DNA of 64,000 nucleotides from Subsaxibacter sp. CAU 1640 (GTDB lineage Bacteria > Bacteroidota > Bacteroidia > Flavobacteriales > Flavobacteriaceae). Within the stretch, counting starts at the first letter, position 1, and each line of letters opens with the position of its first letter. The stretch covers positions 930,001 to 994,000 of the forward strand of contig NZ_JALNMI010000001.1 of assembly GCF_023156585.1 (NCBI RefSeq), given 5' to 3'. A program made the translations under genes and the position numbers. The notes under the pieces were generated by a model. The model was not told where the DNA came from, did not search any database, and was given only the letters and a program-made list of their open reading frames with translations. Below, one piece after another: positions 8,207-17,516 of the stretch.

Positions 8207-9849
8207 TGGCCTTAAAATCAATTAACCCAACCACTACCAAAGCCTGGAATTCCTTAAAGTCACATTTAGAAACCATCAAAAATGAACATATGTCTCATTG
8301 GTTTGCTCAAGATAAAGAGCGAGCTGATAAGATGACCATTCAATGGGATGATTTTTATGTAGATTATTCTAAAAACCGATGGACGCATGAAACTATTGAT
8401 CTTTTGCTTCAGTTGGCAAAAGAAGTGGATCTTAAAAATGCTATTTCAAAATACTTTTCTGGAGACATCATTAACCAAACTGAAGGTAGAGCAGTAGCTC
8501 ACGTTGCGTTGAGAGATCCTAATTATGTTGATTTTTTCGTCGAAGGCGAGAACGTAATGCCAGAGGTAAAACGTGTAAAGGATCAAATCAAACAATTTAC
8601 TGAAAACGTAGTTGGGCAAAAATTCAAAGGTTTTACAGACAAGCCATTCACAGATATAGTGAATATCGGTATTGGAGGTTCAGATTTGGGACCTGCTATG
8701 GTGGTTGATTCACTTCAATATTATAAAAATCATTTGACTACCCATTTCGTGAGCAATGTGGATGGCGATCACGTTAATGAGATCTTGAAAAAACTCAATC
8801 CTGAAACTACCCTATTTGTAATTGTTTCTAAAACTTTTACCACGCAGGAAACACTCTCAAACGCCACAACAATCAAAAATTGGTTTTTGAATTACGGTAG
8901 CCAAGAAGACATTGCAAAACATTTCGTAGCTGTTTCCACAAATATTGCCAAAGTGAAAGATTTTGGAATCGCAGAACATAACATTTTCCCAATGTGGGAT
9001 TGGGTTGGTGGACGATTTTCTTTATGGAGCGCTGTAGGGCTTTCGATCAGTCTTTCGGTAGGTTATGAAAATTTTGAGAGCTTGCTTTCAGGCGCGAATA
9101 AAATGGATGAACACTTCAAGAATGAGGAGTTTGATCAAAATCTTCCTGTGATTTTAGCACTATTGAGTGTTTGGTACAATAACTTTTTCAATGTAGAAAG
9201 TCAGGCTATTTTACCCTATTCTCAATACTTGAATCAATTTGCGACCTATTTACAACAGGCCATTATGGAAAGTAATGGTAAAAGCGTTGATAGAAGTGGA
9301 AACAAAGTCAATTATCAAACAGGAACTATCATTTGGGGCGAGCCAGGCACGAATTCGCAGCACGCATTTTTTCAGCTGATACATCAAGGCACAAAATTGA
9401 TTCCTGCAGATTTTATCGGATTCGCAAAATCACTTTATGGAGATAAGGATCATCAAGATAAATTGATGTCTAATTTCATTGCACAAACAGAAGCGCTTTT
9501 GAATGGAAAAACAAAAGAGCAAGTTGTTTCAGAGCTTCAAGACCAAAAATTATCCGAGGAAGAAATAAAACAGTTGACTCCCTACAAAATATTTGAAGGA
9601 AACAAGCCAACGACAACCATTCTCATCAAAAAGTTGACACCAGAAAGCTTAGGGAAACTAATTGCACTTTACGAACACAAAATCTTTGTTGAAGGTGTCA
9701 TTTGGAACATTTTCAGTTACGACCAATATGGCGTAGAGCTTGGCAAACAATTAGCCAATACCATATTGAAAGAGTTAAATGTTGACGGCGTTGCTACTGA
9801 ACATGATGCCTCTACAAACAATATTCTAAAATATTACAAATCCCTGTAA
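8206..9849 (+). CDS. pgi: Glucose-6-phosphate isomerase
   Basis: Interconverts glucose 6-phosphate and fructose 6-phosphate in the cytosol. Signatures: NIGIGGSDLGPAMV (phosphate-binding SIS domain), VSKTFTTQETLSNA, MWDWVGGRFSLWSAVGLS, the catalytic region GEPGTNSQHAFFQLIHQG, and the C-terminal YDQYGVELGKQLA. Length of 547 is normal for the long bacterial form. The ATG overlaps the stop of the M23 gene by one base, so translation is probably coupled; it is the last gene of the operon. Confidence 0.96.
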   Translation: MALKSINPTTTKAWNSLKSHLETIKNEHMSHWFAQDKERADKMTIQWDDFYVDYSKNRWTHETIDLLLQLAKEVDLKNAISKYFSGDIINQTEGRAVAHVALRDPNYVDFFVEGENVMPEVKRVKDQIKQFTENVVGQKFKGFTDKPFTDIVNIGIGGSDLGPAMVVDSLQYYKNHLTTHFVSNVDGDHVNEILKKLNPETTLFVIVSKTFTTQETLSNATTIKNWFLNYGSQEDIAKHFVAVSTNIAKVKDFGIAEHNIFPMWDWVGGRFSLWSAVGLSISLSVGYENFESLLSGANKMDEHFKNEEFDQNLPVILALLSVWYNNFFNVESQAILPYSQYLNQFATYLQQAIMESNGKSVDRSGNKVNYQTGTIIWGEPGTNSQHAFFQLIHQGTKLIPADFIGFAKSLYGDKDHQDKLMSNFIAQTEALLNGKTKEQVVSELQDQKLSEEEIKQLTPYKIFEGNKPTTTILIKKLTPESLGKLIALYEHKIFVEGVIWNIFSYDQYGVELGKQLANTILKELNVDGVATEHDASTNNILKYYKSL

Positions 9850-9975
9850 TAAAGAAAGTTAATAACTTTTTGATTTTTAATCAATTCATTATCAATACTT
9901 ATCGATTATTATTTGTAATTTCTTTTCTTTAATAGTTCTTTAACATTTAGGTAATAATAGACCTTGATAAAGGTT

Positions 9976-9983
9976 TAATTTTG
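9976..9983 (+). promoter_or_regulatory. Candidate -7 promoter element (TAATTTTG)
   Basis: Exact match to TAnnTTTG, 33 bp before the start of the TonB-dependent receptor gene, in a very AT-rich 167-bp gap. No well-placed TTG was found upstream, so only the -7 box is supported. Confidence 0.5.
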
Positions 9984-10016
9984 CAAAACATTTCATACTA
10001 AAAATTAAAAACTCAC

Positions 10017-13000
10017 ATGAAAAGAATTACCAAATTTTTGATTGTTGCTGTTGTAATGTTAATTGCATCGGCATCATTTGCTCAAGGCGTCACTACGTCT
10101 TCTATAAATGGGCAAGTAACAGATAATAATGGAGAGCCTCTACTTGGTGCCAATGTGGTTGCAGTACATGTACCTTCAGGGACTACTTATGGTGCAGCTT
10201 CTGATTTTGATGGATTTTATCGTATATCGAATATGAGAACGGGAGGTCCTTATAAGATTACAATTTCATATGTAGGTTTTGTGGAATATGTTCAAGAAAA
10301 CGTATTCTTGCAATTGGGAGACTCTAAAAAGATAAGTGTTTCACTCTCTGAAGACTCAAATGTGCTTGATGAAGTGATTATTACTACTCAAGGAGGAAGC
10401 GTATTTGATTCTGGTAAAACAGGAGCTGAAACGAGAGTTTCACAAAGACAAGTAAATACTTTGCCTTCAATTTCAAGAAACATTGCAGATTTTGCCAGAT
10501 TAACGCCTCAAGCGAAAGTTAGCGGTGATGATGTAGTATCTATAAGCGGTCAAAATAATAGGTATAACGCTATCTATATTGACGGAGCTGTTAATAATGA
10601 TGTATTCGGATTGGCAGGAAATGGTACTAATGGAGGACAAACCGGCGTAAGCCCTATTTCTTTAGATGCTATCGAGTCTTTCCAAATCAACGTAGCGCCT
10701 TTTGATGTTAGACAGTCAGGTTTTGCGGGAGGAAGTATAAACGCAATTACCAAATCTGGAACAAATACGCTTGAGGGGTCCGCTTATGCGTTTGTTAGAA
10801 ACCAAGATTTGGCTGGTAAAACACCACAAAAATTAGTGGGTGATGATGGTGAAAGAAAAAAGTTGGCAGAGTTCTCATCTAAAACATATGGTGTTCGTGT
10901 TGGAGGAAAAATCATTAAGGATAAATTATTCTACTTCGTAAACTACGAAAGACAAGAAAATGAAACTCCACAGCCTTTTGATATTTCAACTTACAGAGGA
11001 GATGTAACTGCCACAGATCTTCAAACTCTTTCAGATTATTTACTGAATTCTTTTGGCTATAACGCAGGTGGTTACTCAAATAACACATCATCTCTTGAAA
11101 GCGATAAGTTTATTGCAAAAATAGACTGGAATATCAATGCCAATAATAGATTGTCATTGAAACACAGTTATGTGAAAGCTGTTCAGCTTGATGCAGCTGC
11201 TTCTAACACAGGAGCTATTAATTTTTCAAATAGAGCTATTAATTTCGAGTCAATCACTAATTCAACAGCATTAGAATTTAATTCGACTATTGGTGATAAA
11301 TTTTCGAATAATCTAGTAATAGGTTACACTACAGTTAATGACGACAGAGATCCACAAGGAAGTCCTTTTCCATCTGTAGAGATTCAAGATGCTGCAGGAA
11401 CATCTATTTTCTTTGGTTCGGAGCCATTTTCAACAGCAAATTTATTAGAGCAAAGTGTGCTGACATTGACAGATAATTTTGAAATATACTCTGGAAGACA
11501 TACAATAACATTAGGAACGCATAATGAGTTTACTTCAGCAAAAAATGTATTCTTCAGACAAAATTTTGGGGATTATAGATTTAGCAATCTTGACGCGTTT
11601 TTAACCAATCAACTTCCTAATAGATACCGATATGGGTACTCACTTTTAGGAGGCACTGGAGATGATTCAGAAGGCGCAGCCGAGTTTGATATTTTTCAAC
11701 TTGGACTTTATGTACAGGATGAGGTTAATATTTCTGATGCTTTTAAAGTTACCGCAGGTTTGAGAATAGATATCCCTTATTGGGAAGACGGTCTAGTGAA
11801 TGACGATTTCAACAATAGAAGTATTCCATTGTTAGAAGCTGCTGGAAAAGACTTAAGAGGAGCAAAAGTTGGTCAAGGTATCGACCCAAATATTCACATT
11901 TCCCCAAGAGTTGGTTTCAATTGGGATGTAAATAATAAAAATAAAACTCAAATTAGAGGTGGTTTTGGAATATTCACCTCAAGAGTACCGTTGGTTTGGC
12001 CAGGCGCAGCATATAACAATAATGGATTATCAGCTGGATTTATTCAACTCACGGGTGCAAATGCTCCTCAATTCAACCCAAATCCTAATACTCAATTAGC
12101 CGATCCAGCTCCAGGTAGTGGAACAGTTGGTGGACAAGTAGATTTATTCGCTAAAGATTTTAAACTTCCTCAAGTTTTCAAGACTAATATCGCAGTAGAT
12201 CAAAAATTGCCTGGCGGTTTTGTACTATCTGCTGATTTTATTTGGAATGATAATATTTCAGCTATTGCATATGAGAATATAAATTTAGTAGGTACACAAT
12301 TCACAACAACAGGTGGTGGGGCGAGACCTAATTATGGCTTTGCAAAAGTAGATGGCACTTATAGTGATATATATTTAGGATACAATACTGGTGAGGGTAG
12401 TTCTTATAACATCAGCGGTACACTTTCCAAAAATTTTATTACAGATAGATTTGATGTTCGAACATCGGCAACTTATTCCTATGGCGAGTCGGATGTTTTA
12501 CTAGATGCAACAAGTTCTCAAAACAGTTCTCAATGGAGAAATCTTGAAACAGTCAATGGTTCTAACCGACCAGATTTGTCAACTTCAGATTTTTCACCAG
12601 GTCATAGAATTTTGGCAAACAGTACTTTTGAATTTAAGTGGACTGATAACATTAAAACACGTTTGGGCTTGTTTTATGAAGGAGCAGAAGGTGCGCCATT
12701 CAGTTACGTTTATAGAGGAAGTGGATTATTGGCAGATACAGGTTCTGATTCCGCATTGATTTACGTTCCTGCTAACGAAGCTGAAGCAAACCTTGTCGAT
12801 TCTGGTAGTTTAACTGCTGCAGAGCAATATCAGTTATTGGATGCTTTTATTGAAGGTGATGAATATTTGAGAAGTAGAAGAGGGCAATTTGCAGAAAGAA
12901 ATGCAGATCGTTCAGATTGGAGTCATGTCATTGACTTAAAGTTTGCACAAGAAATAGGCGTAAATATTGGTAAAAAAGTACACAAGTTAGAATTTACCTT

Positions 13001-13226
13001 CGATATTTTCAATTTCACAAACTTGCTAAACAAAGAATGGGGTGTAAGAACATTTACAAACTTTAATCAAGTACAGTTGATGAATTTTGAAGGATTTGCG
13101 GCTGACGGCACGACTCCTACTTTCACGTTTGATCCTAGGTCTACCGAAACCCAAAATATCGTTGACGATTCAGGACTTCAATCTTCAAGATGGCAAATGC
13201 AAGCAGGCTTAAGATATAGTTTTTAA
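10017..13226 (+). CDS. TonB-dependent receptor, Oar-like, with N-terminal carboxypeptidase-regulatory domain
   Basis: Outer-membrane transporter of 1069 residues. Signal peptide 1-22 (ASASFAQ); then a carboxypeptidase-regulatory-like beta-sandwich (about 29-112, from INGQVTDNNGEPLLGANVV to VSLSED); then a plug domain (about 115-245) with LDEVIITTQGG, which may hold the TonB box, and YIDGAVNND; then a large 22-strand-type barrel ending LRYSF, with a terminal Phe. GFAGGSINAITKSGTN is typical of Oar-like receptors. It has no SusD partner and stands alone between its own promoter and a strong terminator. The substrate cannot be read from the sequence. Confidence 0.9.
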   Translation: MKRITKFLIVAVVMLIASASFAQGVTTSSINGQVTDNNGEPLLGANVVAVHVPSGTTYGAASDFDGFYRISNMRTGGPYKITISYVGFVEYVQENVFLQLGDSKKISVSLSEDSNVLDEVIITTQGGSVFDSGKTGAETRVSQRQVNTLPSISRNIADFARLTPQAKVSGDDVVSISGQNNRYNAIYIDGAVNNDVFGLAGNGTNGGQTGVSPISLDAIESFQINVAPFDVRQSGFAGGSINAITKSGTNTLEGSAYAFVRNQDLAGKTPQKLVGDDGERKKLAEFSSKTYGVRVGGKIIKDKLFYFVNYERQENETPQPFDISTYRGDVTATDLQTLSDYLLNSFGYNAGGYSNNTSSLESDKFIAKIDWNINANNRLSLKHSYVKAVQLDAAASNTGAINFSNRAINFESITNSTALEFNSTIGDKFSNNLVIGYTTVNDDRDPQGSPFPSVEIQDAAGTSIFFGSEPFSTANLLEQSVLTLTDNFEIYSGRHTITLGTHNEFTSAKNVFFRQNFGDYRFSNLDAFLTNQLPNRYRYGYSLLGGTGDDSEGAAEFDIFQLGLYVQDEVNISDAFKVTAGLRIDIPYWEDGLVNDDFNNRSIPLLEAAGKDLRGAKVGQGIDPNIHISPRVGFNWDVNNKNKTQIRGGFGIFTSRVPLVWPGAAYNNNGLSAGFIQLTGANAPQFNPNPNTQLADPAPGSGTVGGQVDLFAKDFKLPQVFKTNIAVDQKLPGGFVLSADFIWNDNISAIAYENINLVGTQFTTTGGGARPNYGFAKVDGTYSDIYLGYNTGEGSSYNISGTLSKNFITDRFDVRTSATYSYGESDVLLDATSSQNSSQWRNLETVNGSNRPDLSTSDFSPGHRILANSTFEFKWTDNIKTRLGLFYEGAEGAPFSYVYRGSGLLADTGSDSALIYVPANEAEANLVDSGSLTAAEQYQLLDAFIEGDEYLRSRRGQFAERNADRSDWSHVIDLKFAQEIGVNIGKKVHKLEFTFDIFNFTNLLNKEWGVRTFTNFNQVQLMNFEGFAADGTTPTFTFDPRSTETQNIVDDSGLQSSRWQMQAGLRYSF

Positions 13227-13250
13227 GACAAATAATGTCCTATAAATAAA

Positions 13251-13278
13251 AATCCCGCTATAGTAGCGGGATTTTTTT
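13251..13278. terminator. Bidirectional intrinsic terminator
   Basis: Perfect 10-bp stem AATCCCGCTA / TAGCGGGATT (13251-13260 with 13264-13273), 3-base loop, T run on the plus side and A-rich flank giving U's on the minus side. It serves both the receptor gene and the convergent gldD, whose stop codon lies in the T run. Confidence 0.9.
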
Positions 13279-13870
13279 ATTTAAAGTCTTTCCATCTCAA
13301 ACTTTCCATGATGTGCTGAATATCATTTTTTAAATAAACAGCTGCAGGATATATGGAATCATAGTTTGGTTTGGCATAAAAGTATAAAGAGCCATTTAAA
13401 AAATGATTGACGCTATCTGTAACATAAAATTGAGATTGTGAGGCTGCATTACCTCCTACTTCATAAAACATTCCGTAAACGTTATGCTCTTTGTTAATAT
13501 AAGGTTGTTCTACAATCTCATCAGCCTTTATAACATGTTTTTGGGTAAGGTTTTGGGCATCTTTAATATAAGTCATTAATTGCTCCTTTGACGAAACGTT
13601 TTTGTAGGTGAGATAAATGGTTCCTTTCAGTTTTGGGTAGTCAATGTCAACGCCATAAATATTGTTTGCAGAGTCCGCCTTGATGCTTTTTATTCGTTCT
13701 GACATAGAGTTTTTATCGAACGTAAACGGAAGGGAAACATCCACATTCTTATAGTCAGGTGTTGGGTATTCCAATCGCAAAAATCCTTTCGGTTTTGGTA
13801 TAGGATCGTTGCCACAAGCTAAAAATAGGGTTGAAAAGGCGTAAAGTAAATGTTTTGGTTTTAAAATCAT
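13277..13870 (-). CDS. gldD: Gliding motility lipoprotein GldD
   Basis: 197-residue lipoprotein with lipobox LFLAC (Cys19). The order KPKGFLRLEYPTPDYKNVDVSLPFTF, then DIDYPKLKGTIYLTY, then YGMFYEVGGNAASQSQFYVTDS and FLNGSLYFYAKPNYDSIYP is the GldD pattern. In Flavobacterium johnsoniae gldD is needed for gliding and is linked to type IX secretion; the exact biochemical role is unknown. It lies 22 bases after gldE in the unit mutY-ssb-gldE-gldD and ends at a shared terminator. Confidence 0.93.
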   Translation of the reverse strand: MILKPKHLLYAFSTLFLACGNDPIPKPKGFLRLEYPTPDYKNVDVSLPFTFDKNSMSERIKSIKADSANNIYGVDIDYPKLKGTIYLTYKNVSSKEQLMTYIKDAQNLTQKHVIKADEIVEQPYINKEHNVYGMFYEVGGNAASQSQFYVTDSVNHFLNGSLYFYAKPNYDSIYPAAVYLKNDIQHIMESLRWKDFK

Positions 13871-13892
13871 TTGCAGTAGTATTCTCGAAGTC

Positions 13893-15200
13893 TTACTCCA
13901 AAATTGTAAATTTTAGTTGCTTGATACGTTTTTTATCAAGGGCTTCTATGGTGAAAACGTAATTTTTAAAATTTATTTTACTGCCACGTCTCGGAAAAAT
14001 TCCCGAAATTTCCAAAACAAATCCGGCTAGAGTTTCAGCCTCTCCTTTATGATCTTCAAAATCCGACTCCTCTTCAATATTAACTATTTTCATAAAATCT
14101 TTTAAAGGGGTTTTTCCTTCAAAAGTATAATTCTTGTCGTCGATTTTTGTGTAAGTCAAATCATCATCATCAAACTCATCGCTTATATCGCCTACAATTT
14201 CCTCAATTACATCCTCTAATGATACTACTCCAGACGTACCACCATATTCATCAACCACGATTGCAAGATGTACTTTTTTGGTTCTAAATTCTACCATTAA
14301 ATCGTCCAGTTTTTTGTTTTCTGGAACAAAAAATGGTTCTCTCAAGAGGATTGTCCAGTCAAATTGTTTACGGTCTATGTATGGCAGCAAATCTTTGACG
14401 TACAAAATGCCTATTACAGAGTCTATTGTGTCTTCATAAACAGGAATTCTTGAATAACCATTTTCAACTATTTGAGGCATAATCTCAATGAACTTTTCTG
14501 CGGCTTGCAATGCAAAAATATCGATTCGTGGTCTCATTACCTGTTTCACATCAGTATTACCAAAAGATACAATGCCTTGCAGAATTTTTTGTTCTTCGTG
14601 CGTGGTATCGCTTTCTTTGGTAAGCTCTAAAGCTTGAGATAGCTGGTCTACACTGATATTCGATTTTTGCTTTCCTAATCTGTTATGAATTGCAATGGTA
14701 AAATGCCTCATCGGTAGGCTGATTGGGGAAAATAATATGTCCAAAACTTTTATAGGGTAAGCCATAAAAGTAGAAAACTGAATTCGATTTCGGTTGGCAT
14801 ACACTTTGGGGATAATTTCTCCAAAAAGTAAAATCAGAAATGTAACCAATACAACTTCCAGTAGAAATCTCGCTACCGGAATATCAATACTGTAAAAAAT
14901 AAATTCACCCAAATAGGCGAACAAAATGACAATAGCGATATTGATAAAATTATTGGCGACTAAAATGGTGGCCAATAATTTTTTTGGTCGCTCCATTAAC
15001 TTTGAAATGATTTCAAATTTTTTTGAACCATCTTCAATCCCTTTTTCAAGATCAGTTCGGGTTAAAGAGAAAAGCGCCACTTCGGCACCAGAAATCATTG
15101 CAGAACAAAACAATAAGATAAAAAGTAGAACAACTCCCAAAATTATGGAAATATTATCTGAAGAAAATAAAATGACTAAACTCGTGGGCTCTGGGTCCAA
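13893..15200 (-). CDS. gldE: Gliding-associated membrane protein GldE (CNNM/CBS/CorC family)
   Basis: 435 residues. The CNNM/DUF21 membrane domain (about 15-200) has four hydrophobic helices (LGVVLLFILLFCSAMISGAEVALFS is the first). A CBS pair follows (about 215-340: MRPRIDIFAL, YSRIPVYEDTIDSVIGILYVKDLL, VVDEYGGTSGVVSLEDVIEEIVGDI), then a C-terminal CorC_HlyC domain. The family includes Mg/Co exporters; GldE assists GldD in Flavobacterium. The in-frame start is TTG at 15200 (MDPEPTS), which matches the usual MDPxP start of GldE; an in-frame stop lies just upstream. A 25-base gap separates it from ssb. Confidence 0.92.
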   Translation of the reverse strand: MDPEPTSLVILFSSDNISIILGVVLLFILLFCSAMISGAEVALFSLTRTDLEKGIEDGSKKFEIISKLMERPKKLLATILVANNFINIAIVILFAYLGEFIFYSIDIPVARFLLEVVLVTFLILLFGEIIPKVYANRNRIQFSTFMAYPIKVLDILFSPISLPMRHFTIAIHNRLGKQKSNISVDQLSQALELTKESDTTHEEQKILQGIVSFGNTDVKQVMRPRIDIFALQAAEKFIEIMPQIVENGYSRIPVYEDTIDSVIGILYVKDLLPYIDRKQFDWTILLREPFFVPENKKLDDLMVEFRTKKVHLAIVVDEYGGTSGVVSLEDVIEEIVGDISDEFDDDDLTYTKIDDKNYTFEGKTPLKDFMKIVNIEEESDFEDHKGEAETLAGFVLEISGIFPRRGSKINFKNYVFTIEALDKKRIKQLKFTILE

Positions 15201-15225
15201 TAGACATGCAATTAATTAAACAAAA

Positions 15226-15657
15226 TCAAAAAGGAAGGTCATCATCCTTTTCTTCAACAGAGGTGTTTTGGGTTGATGAGGTTATATTGTGATTAGCTTG
15301 TGGCATTCCTTGTTTCTCTTTTTTTGTAGTCAAAAAAGTAAAGTCGGTACACTGTATCTCGGTTGAAAAACGTTCTATGCCTTTTTCATCCGTCCATTTT
15401 CGGGTTTTGATGCGTCCTTCAATATAAACCATATCGCCTTTACTCAAATATTTTTCACATATTTCAGCACCTTTGTTGCGCACTACAATGTTGTGCCATT
15501 CAGTGTTTGTGACACGTTCGTTGGTTTTTTTGCTAGTATAAGTCTCGTTGGTGGCTAGAGGAAATCTGCCTACACAATCACCACCTTCAAAATAGTGCAT
15601 TTTCACTTCATCTCCCAAATGCCCAATGAGCATAACTTTATTCAACGTTCCTGACAT
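15226..15657 (-). CDS. ssb: Single-stranded DNA-binding protein
   Basis: 143 residues: an OB fold (about 3-108; GTLNKVMLIGHLGDEVKMHYFEGGDCVGRFPLATN, then EWHNIVVRNKGAEICEKYLSKGDMVYIEG) and a flexible Gln/Asn-rich tail ending in the acidic tip DDDLPF that recruits repair and replication partners. It coats single-stranded DNA in replication, repair and recombination. It sits between mutY and gldE, 73 bases after mutY. Confidence 0.95.
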   Translation of the reverse strand: MSGTLNKVMLIGHLGDEVKMHYFEGGDCVGRFPLATNETYTSKKTNERVTNTEWHNIVVRNKGAEICEKYLSKGDMVYIEGRIKTRKWTDEKGIERFSTEIQCTDFTFLTTKKEKQGMPQANHNITSSTQNTSVEEKDDDLPF

Positions 15658-15730
15658 AATCTTTAAGACAATTTAATTTGCAAAAATAGTTTTTTACAAC
15701 GACTTATTAAAGGTAATAAAAAAAGAGGAG

Positions 15731-16780
15731 TTAATATGCTGAAAAATCAAACTCATCTATGAAATTGCTGATTAAAATGGAAGTTGGATGCGCTGTTAAA
15801 TTGTCGAAAGGAATTCCAGCTTTCGGGAGTTTTTCAATCTCAACAATCCAAAATTTGGTATGAAGATGTTGATGCGATAATTTGTGAATGACGTCCATGT
15901 CATTGTACAAACTATATTTAAAAGAACTTCCTTTTAAGTATTCCTTTATATATGGGTGATTTTTGAATGTATCAATGGTCAATGGACTTTTGGTTTCCAA
16001 TAATGGAAATTGATATAGATTCTGCCAAATTCCTTTGGAAGTTCTTTTCTCAAAGAGAGTTTTTCCATCGGCAGAGATGAAAACAAGAAAGTTGAAGTAT
16101 TTTGTTGAGACTTTCGTTTTTTTCAATTTCACAGGAAGCTCCTTCACAAGGTTCTTGTTGAATGCAACACAATTAGAGATTAAAGGGCAAACATTGCAAT
16201 CTGGATTTTGAGGTTTACATTGTGTGGCTCCAAACTCCATAATGGCCTGATTGTAATCTCCAGGATTGTCTTTATCAATCAATGAAGTTGCTAAAGCTTT
16301 GAATTCTTTTATCCCTTCCGATGAATTTATAGGAGTGGATATTCCGAAGTAACGCGAGAGAACACGATACACATTGCCATCAACCACAGCAGTGGGCTCA
16401 TTATAACATATAGATGCAATGGCACTCGCAGTGTAATCTCCGATACCCTTTAATTTAATAAGATCTTTGTATTGATTTGGAAAAACGCCGTTCAGTTCAT
16501 CAACAACATATTTTGCTGTAAAATGTAGATTTCTAGCTCTGGAATAGTAGCCTAATCCTTGCCAAAGTTTTAAAACCTCGCTTTCTTGGGCTTTTGCGAG
16601 GCCAAAAACCGTAGGAAATTTGGTAACAAAAGCTTCATAATATGGTAACCCTTGTTTGGTTTGGGTTTGTTGCATGATTATTTCCGATAGCCAAATGAAA
16701 TAGGGTTCTTTTGTGTTTCGCCAAGGGAAATCTCTCTTAAATTCTGAATACCAATAAGTTAAAATTTTACTAAAATTCAT
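15731..16780 (-). CDS. mutY: A/G-specific adenine DNA glycosylase
   Basis: Removes adenine mispaired with 8-oxoguanine. Visible: WLSEIIMQQTQTKQGLPYY with the catalytic Glu; the helix-hairpin-helix LKGIGDYTASAIAS; the catalytic Asp in AVVDGNVYRVLSR; the [4Fe-4S] cluster cysteines CX6CX2CX5C (CKPQNPDCNVCPLISNC); and a C-terminal NUDIX-like domain (about 230-345) that reads 8-oxoG. Length 349 is typical. It is the first gene of the mutY-ssb-gldE-gldD unit, with a promoter element 20 bp upstream. Confidence 0.95.
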   Translation of the reverse strand: MNFSKILTYWYSEFKRDFPWRNTKEPYFIWLSEIIMQQTQTKQGLPYYEAFVTKFPTVFGLAKAQESEVLKLWQGLGYYSRARNLHFTAKYVVDELNGVFPNQYKDLIKLKGIGDYTASAIASICYNEPTAVVDGNVYRVLSRYFGISTPINSSEGIKEFKALATSLIDKDNPGDYNQAIMEFGATQCKPQNPDCNVCPLISNCVAFNKNLVKELPVKLKKTKVSTKYFNFLVFISADGKTLFEKRTSKGIWQNLYQFPLLETKSPLTIDTFKNHPYIKEYLKGSSFKYSLYNDMDVIHKLSHQHLHTKFWIVEIEKLPKAGIPFDNLTAHPTSILISNFIDEFDFSAY

Positions 16781-16799
16781 TCTAAACTATATTCAAACA

Positions 16800-16807
16800 C
16801 AAAAATA
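16800..16807 (-). promoter_or_regulatory. Candidate -7 element for mutY (TATTTTTG on minus)
   Basis: CAAAAATA on the plus strand is TAnnTTTG on the minus strand, ending 20 bp before the mutY start. No clear -33 TTG. It shares a 133-bp gap with the divergent HU promoter. Confidence 0.45.
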
Positions 16808-16840
16808 GCAGTTTAGTAGGTTAAATTTTAATTAATTAGG

Positions 16841-16873
16841 TTTGAAATATTGAAATTAAAATTCCTATATTTG
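16841..16873 (+). promoter_or_regulatory. Bacteroidota-type promoter for the HU gene
   Basis: TTTG (16841-16844), 21-base spacer, TATATTTG (16866-16873). Both boxes match the -33/-7 consensus with proper spacing, about 40 bp before the ATG. One of the clearest promoters in the window. Confidence 0.75.
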
Positions 16874-16913
16874 CATCCCTAATAATTAATAGTAACCCTA
16901 AAAAAAATTTACA

Positions 16914-17204
16914 ATGACAAAAGCTGATATAGTAGCGAAAATTTCTGACAAATTAGGAATTGAAAAAGGAGATGTTCAAGCAACAGTTGAAACATTCATG
17001 GAGGAAGTAAAAACATCTCTAGAAGGTGGAGATAACGTTTACTTGAGAGGTTTCGGTAGTTTCATCATCAAAACAAGAGCTGAAAAAACAGGTAGAAACA
17101 TTTCTAAAAATACCACTATCAAAATACCAGCACACAACATTCCAGCATTTAAACCTGCAAAAGTATTTGTAGAAGGTGTTAAAACCAATGTTGATGTTCA
17201 ATAA
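16914..17204 (+). CDS. HU family DNA-binding protein
   Basis: 96-residue histone-like protein. MTKADIVAKISDKLGIEKGDV and the beta-arm region VYLRGFGSFIIKTRAEKTGRN, followed by IPAHNIPAFKPAKVF, are the HU/IHF fold with the intercalating Pro in IPAHNIP. It bends and compacts the nucleoid as a dimer. A strong promoter stands upstream, as expected for an abundant protein, and the Thx-like peptide follows 36 bases downstream. Confidence 0.95.
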   Translation: MTKADIVAKISDKLGIEKGDVQATVETFMEEVKTSLEGGDNVYLRGFGSFIIKTRAEKTGRNISKNTTIKIPAHNIPAFKPAKVFVEGVKTNVDVQ

Positions 17205-17240
17205 ACATTAAAAGAAACATTAATTTTAAAAACTTGATCT

Positions 17241-17330
17241 ATGCCAAGTGGTAAAAAGAGAAAAAGACACAAGGTAGCGACGCATAAGCGTAAAAAACGT
17301 AGACGCGCTAATCGTCACAAAAAGAAATAG
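17241..17330 (+). CDS. Thx-like 30S ribosomal peptide (29 residues)
   Basis: ATG at 17241, TAG at 17328-17330. Of 29 residues, 20 are Lys, Arg or His (it begins MPSGKKRKRHKVATHKRKK), with no acidic residue. It matches in size and composition the Thx-type ribosomal peptide widely found in Bacteroidota next to HU, which fills a pocket in the 30S head. It is followed 5 bases later by a perfect terminator hairpin, which supports a genuine gene end. Its size makes it easy to miss. Confidence 0.82.
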   Translation: MPSGKKRKRHKVATHKRKKRRRANRHKKK

Positions 17331-17335
17331 ATTAG

Positions 17336-17361
17336 AAAAAGTAGTTGAAAAACTACTTTTT
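17336..17361 (+). terminator. Intrinsic terminator after HU-Thx
   Basis: 11-bp perfect stem AAAAAGTAGTT / AACTACTTTTT (17336-17346 with 17351-17361), GAAA tetraloop, T-rich 3' side. Confidence 0.88.
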
Positions 17362-17400
17362 CAATTTTTCACAACAACGTTCTTTGATATAAAATTCATT

Positions 17401-17454
17401 CCAATAATGCATCTACCTATGCATTGGCATGGATTTACCGGATTAAATTAATCC
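17401..17454 (+). promoter_or_regulatory. Two inverted repeats in the RNase G leader
   Basis: AATGCAT-CTACCT-ATGCATT (17406-17425, flanked by CCAAT and GG) and GGATTA-AAT-TAATCC (17440-17454) lie 60-110 bp before the rng start. RNase E of Escherichia coli is autoregulated through leader hairpins; a similar role here is only a guess. Confidence 0.3.
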
Positions 17455-17516
17455 TGTGTCAAAAAAGTATTAACCATCTATTCCGATGAGTAGTCGGAGT
17501 GGAGTAAATTAACATT

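Noticed and set aside
10017-13226. SusC-type glycan receptor
   Set aside because: No SusD partner and the plug and GFAGGSINAITKSG motif are Oar-like.
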